Notes under the pieces: generated by a model
Told to the model about the DNA's origin: nothing
The model's database searches: none
What the model saw: only the letters and a program-made list of their open reading frames with translations
In this document: positions 45,438 through 53,474 of the stretch, one piece after another
How the letters are laid out: each line of letters begins with the position of its first letter
Numbering within the stretch: position 1 is the stretch's first letter
Translations under genes and position numbers: made by a program
Source: Leptospiraceae bacterium
Lineage (GTDB): Bacteria; Spirochaetota; Leptospiria; Leptospirales; Leptonemataceae
NCBI GenBank assembly: GCA_026418015.1
Contig: JAOACE010000009.1
Location: forward strand, 1-64,000
DNA length: 64,000 bases
Direction: 5' to 3'

Positions 45438-47414
45438 TTATTTTTTTTCTTTTGTTGATTCTTTCTTTTTTAGGTATTTTTCTTCTATAATCTTACCATC
45501 TTTGTAAACATATTGTACAGAGAAACGTTCATCGATTACATTATAAACCGCATCTTTGATTTTAATGATTACGCCAGGATATACTTGTTTTTCTACGATT
45601 ACTTTACCTTCTCCGGCCAACTCTTCCATCTCTTTTTGAAGTTGTTCTTTTTCTTTTTCTAGTTGTTGAATTTCTGTCTGTAAAGACTGAAATTGATCAG
45701 AAACTTCTTCTAATTTTTTTCTTTGTTCTGCTAAGAAAGAATCAGGATCTTCTTTTTTTCTCGTTTCTAATGTTTGCTTTGTTTTTTTGATTTTTTCGAA
45801 TTCTTCTTTTTTTTCTTTTAGTTTTTTCTCTAGTTCTTCGAATTGTTTTAACAATAAAGGATCATAACCAACAATGATTTCTGTTTTAGGTTGAGCAGTA
45901 GAACCAATAACACGAGCTCTTACCTCTTTTTTTGCGCGTATTTCTCCCCCTACGATTTGTGCACGTCTTCCTTGGCATACAACCCTTTCTCCTGCTTCTA
46001 CAACACTATGCATGATGGCTTCTTCTACGAGAACATCAATCGCAGCATAAACTTTTGCATTTTGTATAAACCTTGCTATAACAGAACCATTAGAAGAAAC
46101 AATCTTTGCTTCTTCTTTACCTAAGATACCACCTTTTACAATAATATTTCCTTCTGCTTCTACGATTGCTTTTTGTATGCTATTCATTATTTCGATGTTT
46201 CCACCAGCTTTTACTTGGTGGTTATCTAAAACAGAACCAACGATGTTCACAGAACCTAAAAACTCGATATTTCCAGTTTTTGGACCCACATCCCCTAGTA
46301 CGCGGTAGATATCTTCGACAGAAATACGGTTACCAATCATCACAACTTGACCATTAATTTCTGCTTTTAAAATTCTACCATCTTCGGAAAGAACAGTATT
46401 TTTTCCTGGTTTAAGTTCAATGTCTTTACCATCTCTGGCAGGTATAATTTTATTAAACAAGGTTCGTCCTGGGATCCCTTTTTCTGGTGGTATTTTTTCT
46501 GCTAATATTTGTCCTGGAACAACGTTTTCGATTAAATGCAAATTTTTAAAGTCAACTCTTCCATATTCATCTTCCTCTAATTGAAATTCTTTCTTGATTT
46601 TTACTTTATATTCAATATAAGCATCTCTACCATGTTTTGGAGGAATGCCTTCTGCTGCTAATATATCTTCCATGTAGATTTCTTCATCCAGTGCTTTTTT
46701 AATGTTCTCTTCTTTAAAACCAATCACAACCCCTTTGGCTTTTAATGCATTGACAATATCTTCGACTTTAAGGTCTCTTCCTCCTTTTCGAGGTGGTGTA
46801 ATTTTAACATAAGCCTTCATTTCGTCTGGGGTAATTTCTACTTTGCAAGTAGAATCATGTTCTGGAATAGGACGATCGTATTCTGCAACTTTGACTGGCT
46901 CACATTTGGCTTGTTTTACTACCTTTTCAATTTTTTTCTCATCGTAAATAGAAACACCTCTCTGTTCTAACCTTCGAATACACTCTTCTTTTTCGACAGG
47001 TTTTCCGTTTCCTTTGGGAGGACAAACCGTTAAAAATACCCCTTCTTTATAGACTCTAACTCTAAAATATCCATCTACATTTTTAGGTTCGATATACTGA
47101 TCCAATTCTGTACTTAGGAGTTTATCCCCAACCCCTAATTTCAACGCAAATTCTTCTAATTCTGAATAAGGATTATAATTTTGGTTGATGGTAACAAGAA
47201 TTTTATAAGGCTTTTTTTTAAAAAAACCTTTTTTCCCTTTTTCTAAAATCTCGTAGTCCAAATAAGAAATATCTTTTTTTAAATATTCCGATGCTTTTTT
47301 TAAACAATCACTGATAGAATATCCAACTACTACTACTTTATCTTGGATGTTTTTTTGTAATTCATCATCCACTTCTAGAAGCATTTTTTTTAAAGGATCC
47401 ATTCCACTTAACAA
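45438..47414 (-). CDS. FapA-family (DUF342) protein with Jag-N domain
   Basis: The 658-residue protein has an N-terminal Jag-N-like domain (about 25-75: VVVVGYSISDCLKKASEYL, then KGKKGFFKKKPY), followed by flagellar-assembly-A repeats. A right-handed beta-helix core runs at about 375-510, and a long coiled coil (about 525-605) precedes a final strand-rich tail. FapA proteins are linked to polar localisation of FlhF and flagella in Vibrio, and to cell-shape functions elsewhere. In this motile-type operon next to cheR a flagellar or envelope-associated role is reasonable but inferred. Confidence 0.88.
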   Translation of the reverse strand: MLSGMDPLKKMLLEVDDELQKNIQDKVVVVGYSISDCLKKASEYLKKDISYLDYEILEKGKKGFFKKKPYKILVTINQNYNPYSELEEFALKLGVGDKLLSTELDQYIEPKNVDGYFRVRVYKEGVFLTVCPPKGNGKPVEKEECIRRLEQRGVSIYDEKKIEKVVKQAKCEPVKVAEYDRPIPEHDSTCKVEITPDEMKAYVKITPPRKGGRDLKVEDIVNALKAKGVVIGFKEENIKKALDEEIYMEDILAAEGIPPKHGRDAYIEYKVKIKKEFQLEEDEYGRVDFKNLHLIENVVPGQILAEKIPPEKGIPGRTLFNKIIPARDGKDIELKPGKNTVLSEDGRILKAEINGQVVMIGNRISVEDIYRVLGDVGPKTGNIEFLGSVNIVGSVLDNHQVKAGGNIEIMNSIQKAIVEAEGNIIVKGGILGKEEAKIVSSNGSVIARFIQNAKVYAAIDVLVEEAIMHSVVEAGERVVCQGRRAQIVGGEIRAKKEVRARVIGSTAQPKTEIIVGYDPLLLKQFEELEKKLKEKKEEFEKIKKTKQTLETRKKEDPDSFLAEQRKKLEEVSDQFQSLQTEIQQLEKEKEQLQKEMEELAGEGKVIVEKQVYPGVIIKIKDAVYNVIDERFSVQYVYKDGKIIEEKYLKKKESTKEKK

Positions 47415-47474
47415 TTAAAATCATTTTAATAATCTTTCAACCATTTAATAAAAAATTTTATTTAAATTTATTTT

Positions 47475-48353
47475 TTACAATTCCTTCGATGCCTTATCTA
47501 AAAATTTTTTTTCTTCTTTTGTTAAAGAATTCATACCTTCTCGGGAAATCTTTTCTAAGATTCGATCCAGTTCTTCTTTCATTTCGATTCTTCGTAAAAT
47601 CTCCATTCGTTTTTTTTCTAACCTTCTTTTTTTCTTGTATTCGTTGATTTTTTCTAGAAATTTTTCTTTTAAAGAAACCTTGGGTTCTTCTGTCCAAATG
47701 CGATTTATCTGAGAACTGGAACGTGTAGAATATCGATTATACTCATCGAGGATACGCCCTCTTTTTGCAACAATGTATAGATATAAGGCAGAGGCAATTG
47801 CACCCCCTAAATTCAGAATCAACTGATTAACAGAACCAAGGGATAAAAAAACAAAAAATATCAATGCTACCCATTTCATTTTTAAGGGTAAAACAAAGAA
47901 AAATAACACTTCTCTATTGGGATACAAAATCGCATAAGCTAAAAGTAATGCAGTAATTCCTGCTGTGGGACTAATAGCTAAAAGACCGGGCAAAAAAAAT
48001 GTACCAACTAAAAAAATAGACAATGCTCCTCCATAGATTCCAATAAAAAAATATTTATAAAAATTTTTACTTCCCCAAAGCTGTTCGATTTCTGAACCAA
48101 AACTCCATAAAATCAGCATTTCGAACAAAAAACTAAAAAAACCACTCAAACTAACAGGATAGATTAAATAATGAGTAAAAATGGATAAAAAATGAAAGTT
48201 TGGTTCTGGAAACAAGATAAAAGATTGATAATCCATCGAAGAAAAAATTGTTGCAATAAGTTGGATTAAATAGGTTATGGTAAAAATTACAATTAAACGA
48301 AAAACACCCTCAGTTAAGGATGGAAAACGCACTTCATATTGGTATTGTTGCAT
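47475..48353 (-). CDS. rhomboid-like membrane protein lacking the catalytic dyad
   Basis: A 292-residue protein with six or so membrane helices and the rhomboid layout: a WSFGSEIEQLWGS motif after helix 2, and a later helix that should carry GxSG. At that site it has SPTAGI, putting A131 at the expected Ser position, and the helix expected to carry the catalytic His reads NLGGAIASAL. Both catalytic residues therefore seem lost, as in pseudo-rhomboids. A basic coiled-coil tail (about 205-290) extends into the cytoplasm. It leads the leftward operon. Confidence 0.75.
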   Translation of the reverse strand: MQQYQYEVRFPSLTEGVFRLIVIFTITYLIQLIATIFSSMDYQSFILFPEPNFHFLSIFTHYLIYPVSLSGFFSFLFEMLILWSFGSEIEQLWGSKNFYKYFFIGIYGGALSIFLVGTFFLPGLLAISPTAGITALLLAYAILYPNREVLFFFVLPLKMKWVALIFFVFLSLGSVNQLILNLGGAIASALYLYIVAKRGRILDEYNRYSTRSSSQINRIWTEEPKVSLKEKFLEKINEYKKKRRLEKKRMEILRRIEMKEELDRILEKISREGMNSLTKEEKKFLDKASKEL

Positions 48354-48379
48354 AAATCTAAAAAAGGTTGAATAGGAAT

Positions 48380-50791
48380 ATGAGTCAAGATATTAACAAA
48401 TCAATATTTAAAAATTATGATAAATTTATCTATTTTTTGATTTTAAGTATTACCATGGGAATATTGTTTGGATTTTTTATTGCAAGTATCAGTAATCAAG
48501 ATTTAGGTTTACTAAAAGCATATCAACCTACAAGACCAACGATTTTATACGATATAAAAGGAAGGCCTTTTGCAGAACTCTATATACAAAAATCAGAAGT
48601 AACTCCTTTAGAAAGAATTCCTCCTACCGTTGCACAAACATTTCTAATTGTTGAAGATGATAATTTTTATCATCATATAGGGTTTGATATTTTAGGCATC
48701 GTTCGGGCTGCGGTAAAAAATGTTTTAGCTGGCAAAATCGTGCAAGGTGGTTCTACATTAACTCAACAAGTATCGAAAATGCTTTATTTAAATGTTTATA
48801 AAGCAAGGAAAAAATCTTTTATTCAAAAGTTTAAAGAGTTGATTCTATCGTTAAAATTAGAACAAAATCTTTCCAAAGAAGAAATTTTAGAATTATATTT
48901 AAACATGGTATATTTTGGTCATGGATGCGAAGGATTAACATGTGCCTCGAAGATTTATTTTAACAAAGATGTAGAAGATTTAACTATTGGAGAAGCAGCT
49001 CTTTTAGCAAGATTACCCAAATCTCCCGTTGAATATTCTCCTTTTAAATTTCCAGAAAATGCTAGAACTCAACATAAATTCATTTTATCTAGGTTGTTAA
49101 AAGAAAAATTTATTAACAAAGAAGAAGCAGACAAAATCTACGAAAATTTTTGGAACAAATACTGGGGTTATTTTATTACAACATCGCCCTCTACCAACAT
49201 ACGAACGAATCGTTTAGATCTTGCTCCATTTTTTACAAATTATGTAGAAACAATCTTAAAAAATGATCCTGCGGTAGGAGAAGAACTATTATATACGGGC
49301 GGATTAAAAATCTACACAACATTAGATCTTGATCTACAACTGATTGCTCAAGAAGAAATGCTAAAAACCCTCGAAGAAGCAGATAAAATCGGAAGAATCC
49401 ACGCATTAGCAAGTGGGAAAACAGGAGTAGATTATAGTCTATTTGGTATTCATAATTTACTTTCTATGATATTACCAGTGGGAAAACCAGAAATTAAAGA
49501 ACCAACAGCGAAACAATATTTCAATTCTTATTTGGAAAATCATCTTCTTGATGCAAACCAACTACTTACATATTTTCTTCCAGCAGAAAACGAAAATAAA
49601 GCATTTACAGAAGCGCGCAAAAATACTCTAACATTATCACATAATCTTCGCGTAGAAGGTGCATTATTAAGTATAGATCACACTACTGGTGGTATCAAAG
49701 CAATGATTGGCGGAAGAGAATTTTCGCCATCGAACCAGTACAATCGAGCTCTATTTGCTCGTAGACAACCAGGAAGTGCGTTTAAAATCTTTGTATATGG
49801 TTCTGCAATCGAATACAGAAAAATCAACTCTATGTCGCCATTAAGCGATGCGCCGATTCAAATTATTTCTGATGATGGAAGTGTTTGGTCACCAACCAAT
49901 TACGAAGGAAGTTACCATGGTCTTGTACCTGCAACATTAGCATTAGCCTATTCTTTGAACACATGTTCAGTAGATCTTTATAATAAAATTGGACCAACTC
50001 CCATTATAGAATTTGCTCAAAGGTTGATGAAGTTAACGAATCCCTATCGTTTACGACCAGAACCCAGTTTAGCTCTTGGTTCGAGTGAAATTACCCCCAA
50101 AGAATTAGCAACAGCAACAGCAATCATAGCTAATGAAGGAAAAGATGTAATACCCTATGCAATCAGATATGTGGTTGATGGAAACGAAAATGTAATTTTT
50201 AGTCAGGAAGATATAGTTAAGTATAATCTTGGACAAAAAGTAAAAAACGGAGAAATTCAAATTATTTCTAAAGGCACATCATTTATATTGAGAAAGATGA
50301 TGGAAGAAGCAGTAGAAAGAGGAACATTAAGAAATGGAATTCGCGAAATCGGCAATTTTAAAGGAGATTTAGCAGGTAAAACTGGAACAACTTCTAGCTG
50401 GTCCGATGCATGGGTTACAGCTTTTAACCCCGAATTTACTTTTACTTTGTGGTTTGGTTTTGATCGTTCCTCAATTACTCTTGGTCCAGGACAAGCGGGA
50501 GGAAGTGTAGCAGCACCCACACTTGGAAGAATCCTAAAACGATATTATGATTTAACTCAAAAAACCCCCAAAAAGTTCGACAATACTCTTCCAGAAGAAG
50601 TGGAAGCCTTTGATTGTGGTTATCAACTAAAACCCATCACAGTAAACAATACTACCATTGCACCTCCTCATGATCATATATGTGGAATTGCCAATTCTAT
50701 CAAAGATCAGAGAGAATTGATGATGGAAGAGTTGGGAATCAAACCAGAGGATTTAGGTATAAAAGATAAAAAAATCAAATTTAGAGATTAA
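48380..50791 (+). CDS. mrcA: class A penicillin-binding protein 1A
   Basis: A bifunctional peptidoglycan polymerase: N-terminal membrane anchor (about 17-40), glycosyltransferase family 51 domain with VEDDNFYHHIGFD and QGGSTLTQQVSK, and a transpeptidase domain with RQPGSAFKIF (active Ser-x-x-Lys), SLNT (SxN) and KTGTTSSW (KTG). It has 803 residues from the chosen ATG; a TTG four codons earlier is the other option. It acts in the periplasm. The following S1-domain gene starts 11 nt later with its own ribosome site. Confidence 0.95.
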   Translation: MSQDINKSIFKNYDKFIYFLILSITMGILFGFFIASISNQDLGLLKAYQPTRPTILYDIKGRPFAELYIQKSEVTPLERIPPTVAQTFLIVEDDNFYHHIGFDILGIVRAAVKNVLAGKIVQGGSTLTQQVSKMLYLNVYKARKKSFIQKFKELILSLKLEQNLSKEEILELYLNMVYFGHGCEGLTCASKIYFNKDVEDLTIGEAALLARLPKSPVEYSPFKFPENARTQHKFILSRLLKEKFINKEEADKIYENFWNKYWGYFITTSPSTNIRTNRLDLAPFFTNYVETILKNDPAVGEELLYTGGLKIYTTLDLDLQLIAQEEMLKTLEEADKIGRIHALASGKTGVDYSLFGIHNLLSMILPVGKPEIKEPTAKQYFNSYLENHLLDANQLLTYFLPAENENKAFTEARKNTLTLSHNLRVEGALLSIDHTTGGIKAMIGGREFSPSNQYNRALFARRQPGSAFKIFVYGSAIEYRKINSMSPLSDAPIQIISDDGSVWSPTNYEGSYHGLVPATLALAYSLNTCSVDLYNKIGPTPIIEFAQRLMKLTNPYRLRPEPSLALGSSEITPKELATATAIIANEGKDVIPYAIRYVVDGNENVIFSQEDIVKYNLGQKVKNGEIQIISKGTSFILRKMMEEAVERGTLRNGIREIGNFKGDLAGKTGTTSSWSDAWVTAFNPEFTFTLWFGFDRSSITLGPGQAGGSVAAPTLGRILKRYYDLTQKTPKKFDNTLPEEVEAFDCGYQLKPITVNNTTIAPPHDHICGIANSIKDQRELMMEELGIKPEDLGIKDKKIKFRD

Positions 50792-50802
50792 GGAGTAAAA
50801 TC

Positions 50803-51942
50803 ATGAAAAGTAAACAAATTGGTATAGACAAATTAAATTCCGATTTAGCAAAACTTTATTTAAAAACATTAGAAACACCCAAACAATTCGATTTAGGAGA
50901 ACAAGTCTATGTAGTAATAAAAGATGTCAAAGATTCAGAGTATATTTTTGTAGAATCTGACATCGGAACTGGTCTTATTCCCAAAGAACAACTTATAGAT
51001 GACGATAAACAAATTACCGTAAACGTAGGCGAAACGATTCCAGCTTTTTATGTTGGTTCTAAGAATGGAGATCATCATTTTACCACTATTCCTAACGGTA
51101 GTTATGCTCATTTAATTATCGAAAATGCAAAAATAAAAAAAATTCCTCTAAAAGGTAAAGTAGAAACTATCCTAGAAAGTGGGTATCAAGTTCGTATAGG
51201 AGATGTATTAGCATTCTGTCCAAAATCCAAACTTCCAGGAGAAGTAAAAAAAGGAGATAGTTATTTATTTATCATCATTGAATACAATAAAAATAACATT
51301 ATAGCATCGCACATAGATTACTTACAAATTCAAAAAGAAGAAAAGCGAAAAGAATTGATCGAAAAGTTAAAAGTAGATTCTGTAATTACAGGAAAGGTAA
51401 AAAATTTTCTAAAATCAGGTGCAATTATAGATTTGGGATATGGAATAGAAGGATTTGTTCCCCTAAGTGAAATTTCTTATAAACGAATAGAACAACCTTC
51501 GGATGTTTTAAAAATAGGAACTGACGTAAGAGCTAAAGTAAAAGAAGTCAACTGGAAAGAAGATCGTATCATATTGTCTATCAAGGAATTAGAAAAAAAC
51601 CCATGGCTTGGCACACTTCCCTTTAATAAAGGAGATGTTCTAGATGTTAAGATTTTACAAGTACTAAAAAATGGTCTGATTGTTCAACTACCAGAACGCT
51701 TTCATGGTTTTATTCCTTTAAAAGAGTTGAACATTAATAAACAAAAGCAACTCAACAAGGAATTTCAGAAAGATCAAATCATTAAAGCAATGATAACGAA
51801 TATTGATAAAGAAAACCAGAAAATTACACTTTCTATAAGAGCAGCACAAGAATTCTATGAACAACTTGAATATAAAAAATACATAGAAAATTCTCAAAAT
51901 GACGATTCTATCACATTAGGTTCTATTTTGTTCAAAGAATAA
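50803..51942 (+). CDS. S1 RNA-binding domain protein (ribosomal protein S1-like)
   Basis: The 379-residue protein has at least two clear S1 domains: residues about 190-262 (ITGKVKNFLKSGAIIDLGYGIEGFVPLSEI) and 275-345 (LDVKILQVLKNGLIVQLPERFHGFIPLKEL). Two divergent ones lie at about 20-80 and 105-160. Ribosomal S1 of E. coli has six. It may help mRNA binding on ribosomes, or be an RNA-decay partner. AAGGAG precedes the ATG. It follows the penicillin-binding protein gene closely and ends at a hairpin. Confidence 0.85.
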   Translation: MKSKQIGIDKLNSDLAKLYLKTLETPKQFDLGEQVYVVIKDVKDSEYIFVESDIGTGLIPKEQLIDDDKQITVNVGETIPAFYVGSKNGDHHFTTIPNGSYAHLIIENAKIKKIPLKGKVETILESGYQVRIGDVLAFCPKSKLPGEVKKGDSYLFIIIEYNKNNIIASHIDYLQIQKEEKRKELIEKLKVDSVITGKVKNFLKSGAIIDLGYGIEGFVPLSEISYKRIEQPSDVLKIGTDVRAKVKEVNWKEDRIILSIKELEKNPWLGTLPFNKGDVLDVKILQVLKNGLIVQLPERFHGFIPLKELNINKQKQLNKEFQKDQIIKAMITNIDKENQKITLSIRAAQEFYEQLEYKKYIENSQNDDSITLGSILFKE

Positions 51943-51955
51943 TCAAACATAAAAA

Positions 51956-51981
51956 GGACGCTTAAATCAAACTAAGCGTCC
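51956..51981 (+). terminator. hairpin after the S1-domain gene, probable terminator
   Basis: GGACGCTTA and TAAGCGTCC form a 9-bp GC-containing stem with an 8-nt loop, 13 nt past the stop codon. The following bases are only partly T-rich, so termination may be weak or Rho-assisted. Confidence 0.5.
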
Positions 51982-52077
51982 CTAGTTTGTAACCTTAACA
52001 GTTTTTCGTATTTGGAAATTGAATCTTTTTGAAAAAATTTTTAATAGAAATTTGATAAAAGGCACATTTAATAATAT

Positions 52078-52587
52078 ATGAGAACCCGACACTTTTTAAC
52101 TTATGAACGAAATGTGACATCTATTAACATCACACCAATTCATTATCAATATTTGATTGATTTAAAGAATAGTAGGTTTCATGGGAATTTATCGTTAGCT
52201 ATCAACTATCTTTTGAAAAAATATCTTGTTTATCTTTATCAAATTAGTATATCACAAAATAAAAGAACATTAACTGCTACCTATCAACCCAAAACGAAAA
52301 ATTATATAATAAGAAAAATAAGGATTCAACCCACCTACTGGGGTGAACTTAATGATCTAAGAAATTTTTTAGGTTATTCTATCAGTTTTATTATTCGCAT
52401 TATGCTCGACTGGGAAATGCAACAAGAACAAATGCCCGTTATTTCTTTAATCGCTATGCCTGATCTAGATACAGAAGCATTATCGATGCATATTCTTGTT
52501 CAATTTGGGAATAACTATTCTTTTTATAACAAAATCAATCATACAAATTATAGGGTTTTTAGTTTATTCTCGTGTCCTGCTGCATAA
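52078..52587 (+). CDS. DUF1564 family protein, copy 2
   Basis: A 169-residue paralogue of the protein at about 36.6-37.1 kb, of identical length and in opposite orientation. The pair share the SINITP-HYQYLI start, the NKRTLTATYQP-TKNY core and LGYSISFIIRIMLDWEM almost without change; loops and the segment after residue 115 diverge. The last six residues are again FSCPAA. An ATG start agrees with the paralogue's N-terminus. Function unknown; possible DNA-binding fold is inference. Confidence 0.82.
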   Translation: MRTRHFLTYERNVTSINITPIHYQYLIDLKNSRFHGNLSLAINYLLKKYLVYLYQISISQNKRTLTATYQPKTKNYIIRKIRIQPTYWGELNDLRNFLGYSISFIIRIMLDWEMQQEQMPVISLIAMPDLDTEALSMHILVQFGNNYSFYNKINHTNYRVFSLFSCPAA

Positions 52588-52638
52588 TGATGAAATAGTT
52601 TTACTTTTTTTATATATATTTTATAATTTTTCTTTGTT

Positions 52639-53337
52639 TTATGGATTTACTGCTGTTTTCAACACTGCATTTTTTTGTTCTTCTAAACTTTCTAGTTGTT
52701 TTTCGTTCATTTTTAAGACTTCTTTGTACTGATTTTTTAAATCCTCTGGAAGTTCATCCTCTAATTTTTCTAATACATAGCGCAAAAGTTCTATTCTATC
52801 TTGTATGGGTTTTTTTTGGTATTCGTAATATTCTTGAATTTCTTCTGCATTTGCTTTGCGTGCAGAAATCTTGGATTGTATTTCTAGAATTCTTCGTTGT
52901 TTATCTTCTTGTGCTTTCTTTTCTTGTGGTGTCATTCTTTTGGGTATCAAAGAATTTTTAGGAAATTTTTCTCTTAATTTATCGAATTGTTCCATTTGTT
53001 CGTCAGTATAAGGTAAACCTGTTTGGGGGTTGATGGGGTTGCCTTCGCTTACTTTTTCCAAGATTTCTGGTTCTTCGTCAGACTTTTGTTTACTCTCTTC
53101 TATGGGAACGTTCGTTATCCCTTGCTTCCAAAAATCTGAATCGTATAAAGACTTATTTTTATCAGCTTTAGATTTGTTGGATAAAGTTGAATCGGAACTG
53201 CCTCCAAAAAGTAATGCTAAGGCTTTTTTATCTTCATCACTGGATAAGCTTTTTGGACTTGGAGCTGTCAAAAAAATTAAAACAAAAACTACTACACTAA
53301 AAATAATAAAATATAAATCTGCCTTTTTTTGCTTCAT
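52639..53337 (-). CDS. membrane-anchored coiled-coil protein of unknown function
   Basis: The 232-residue protein has one N-terminal membrane helix (about 8-25), a low-complexity Ser/Lys/Asp region, and a second half (about 110-225) of charged helices typical of a coiled coil, including INPQTGLPYTDEQ near residue 101. No enzyme motif is visible. It converges with the DUF1564 gene and is divergent from recC. A structural or scaffolding envelope role would fit, but it is a guess. Confidence 0.7.
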   Translation of the reverse strand: MKQKKADLYFIIFSVVVFVLIFLTAPSPKSLSSDEDKKALALLFGGSSDSTLSNKSKADKNKSLYDSDFWKQGITNVPIEESKQKSDEEPEILEKVSEGNPINPQTGLPYTDEQMEQFDKLREKFPKNSLIPKRMTPQEKKAQEDKQRRILEIQSKISARKANAEEIQEYYEYQKKPIQDRIELLRYVLEKLEDELPEDLKNQYKEVLKMNEKQLESLEEQKNAVLKTAVNP

Positions 53338-53474
53338 TAAACATAATCAAAATTCAAACAAACTCATTCGTCAAGAAAATATAGGTAGGTGGATTAGAAT
53401 GTTTTGGTACAATTGATGAAAAATTTGTTTGATTGCCAAAAATGTCTTAATAATTCTATATAATTTTTTGATAT

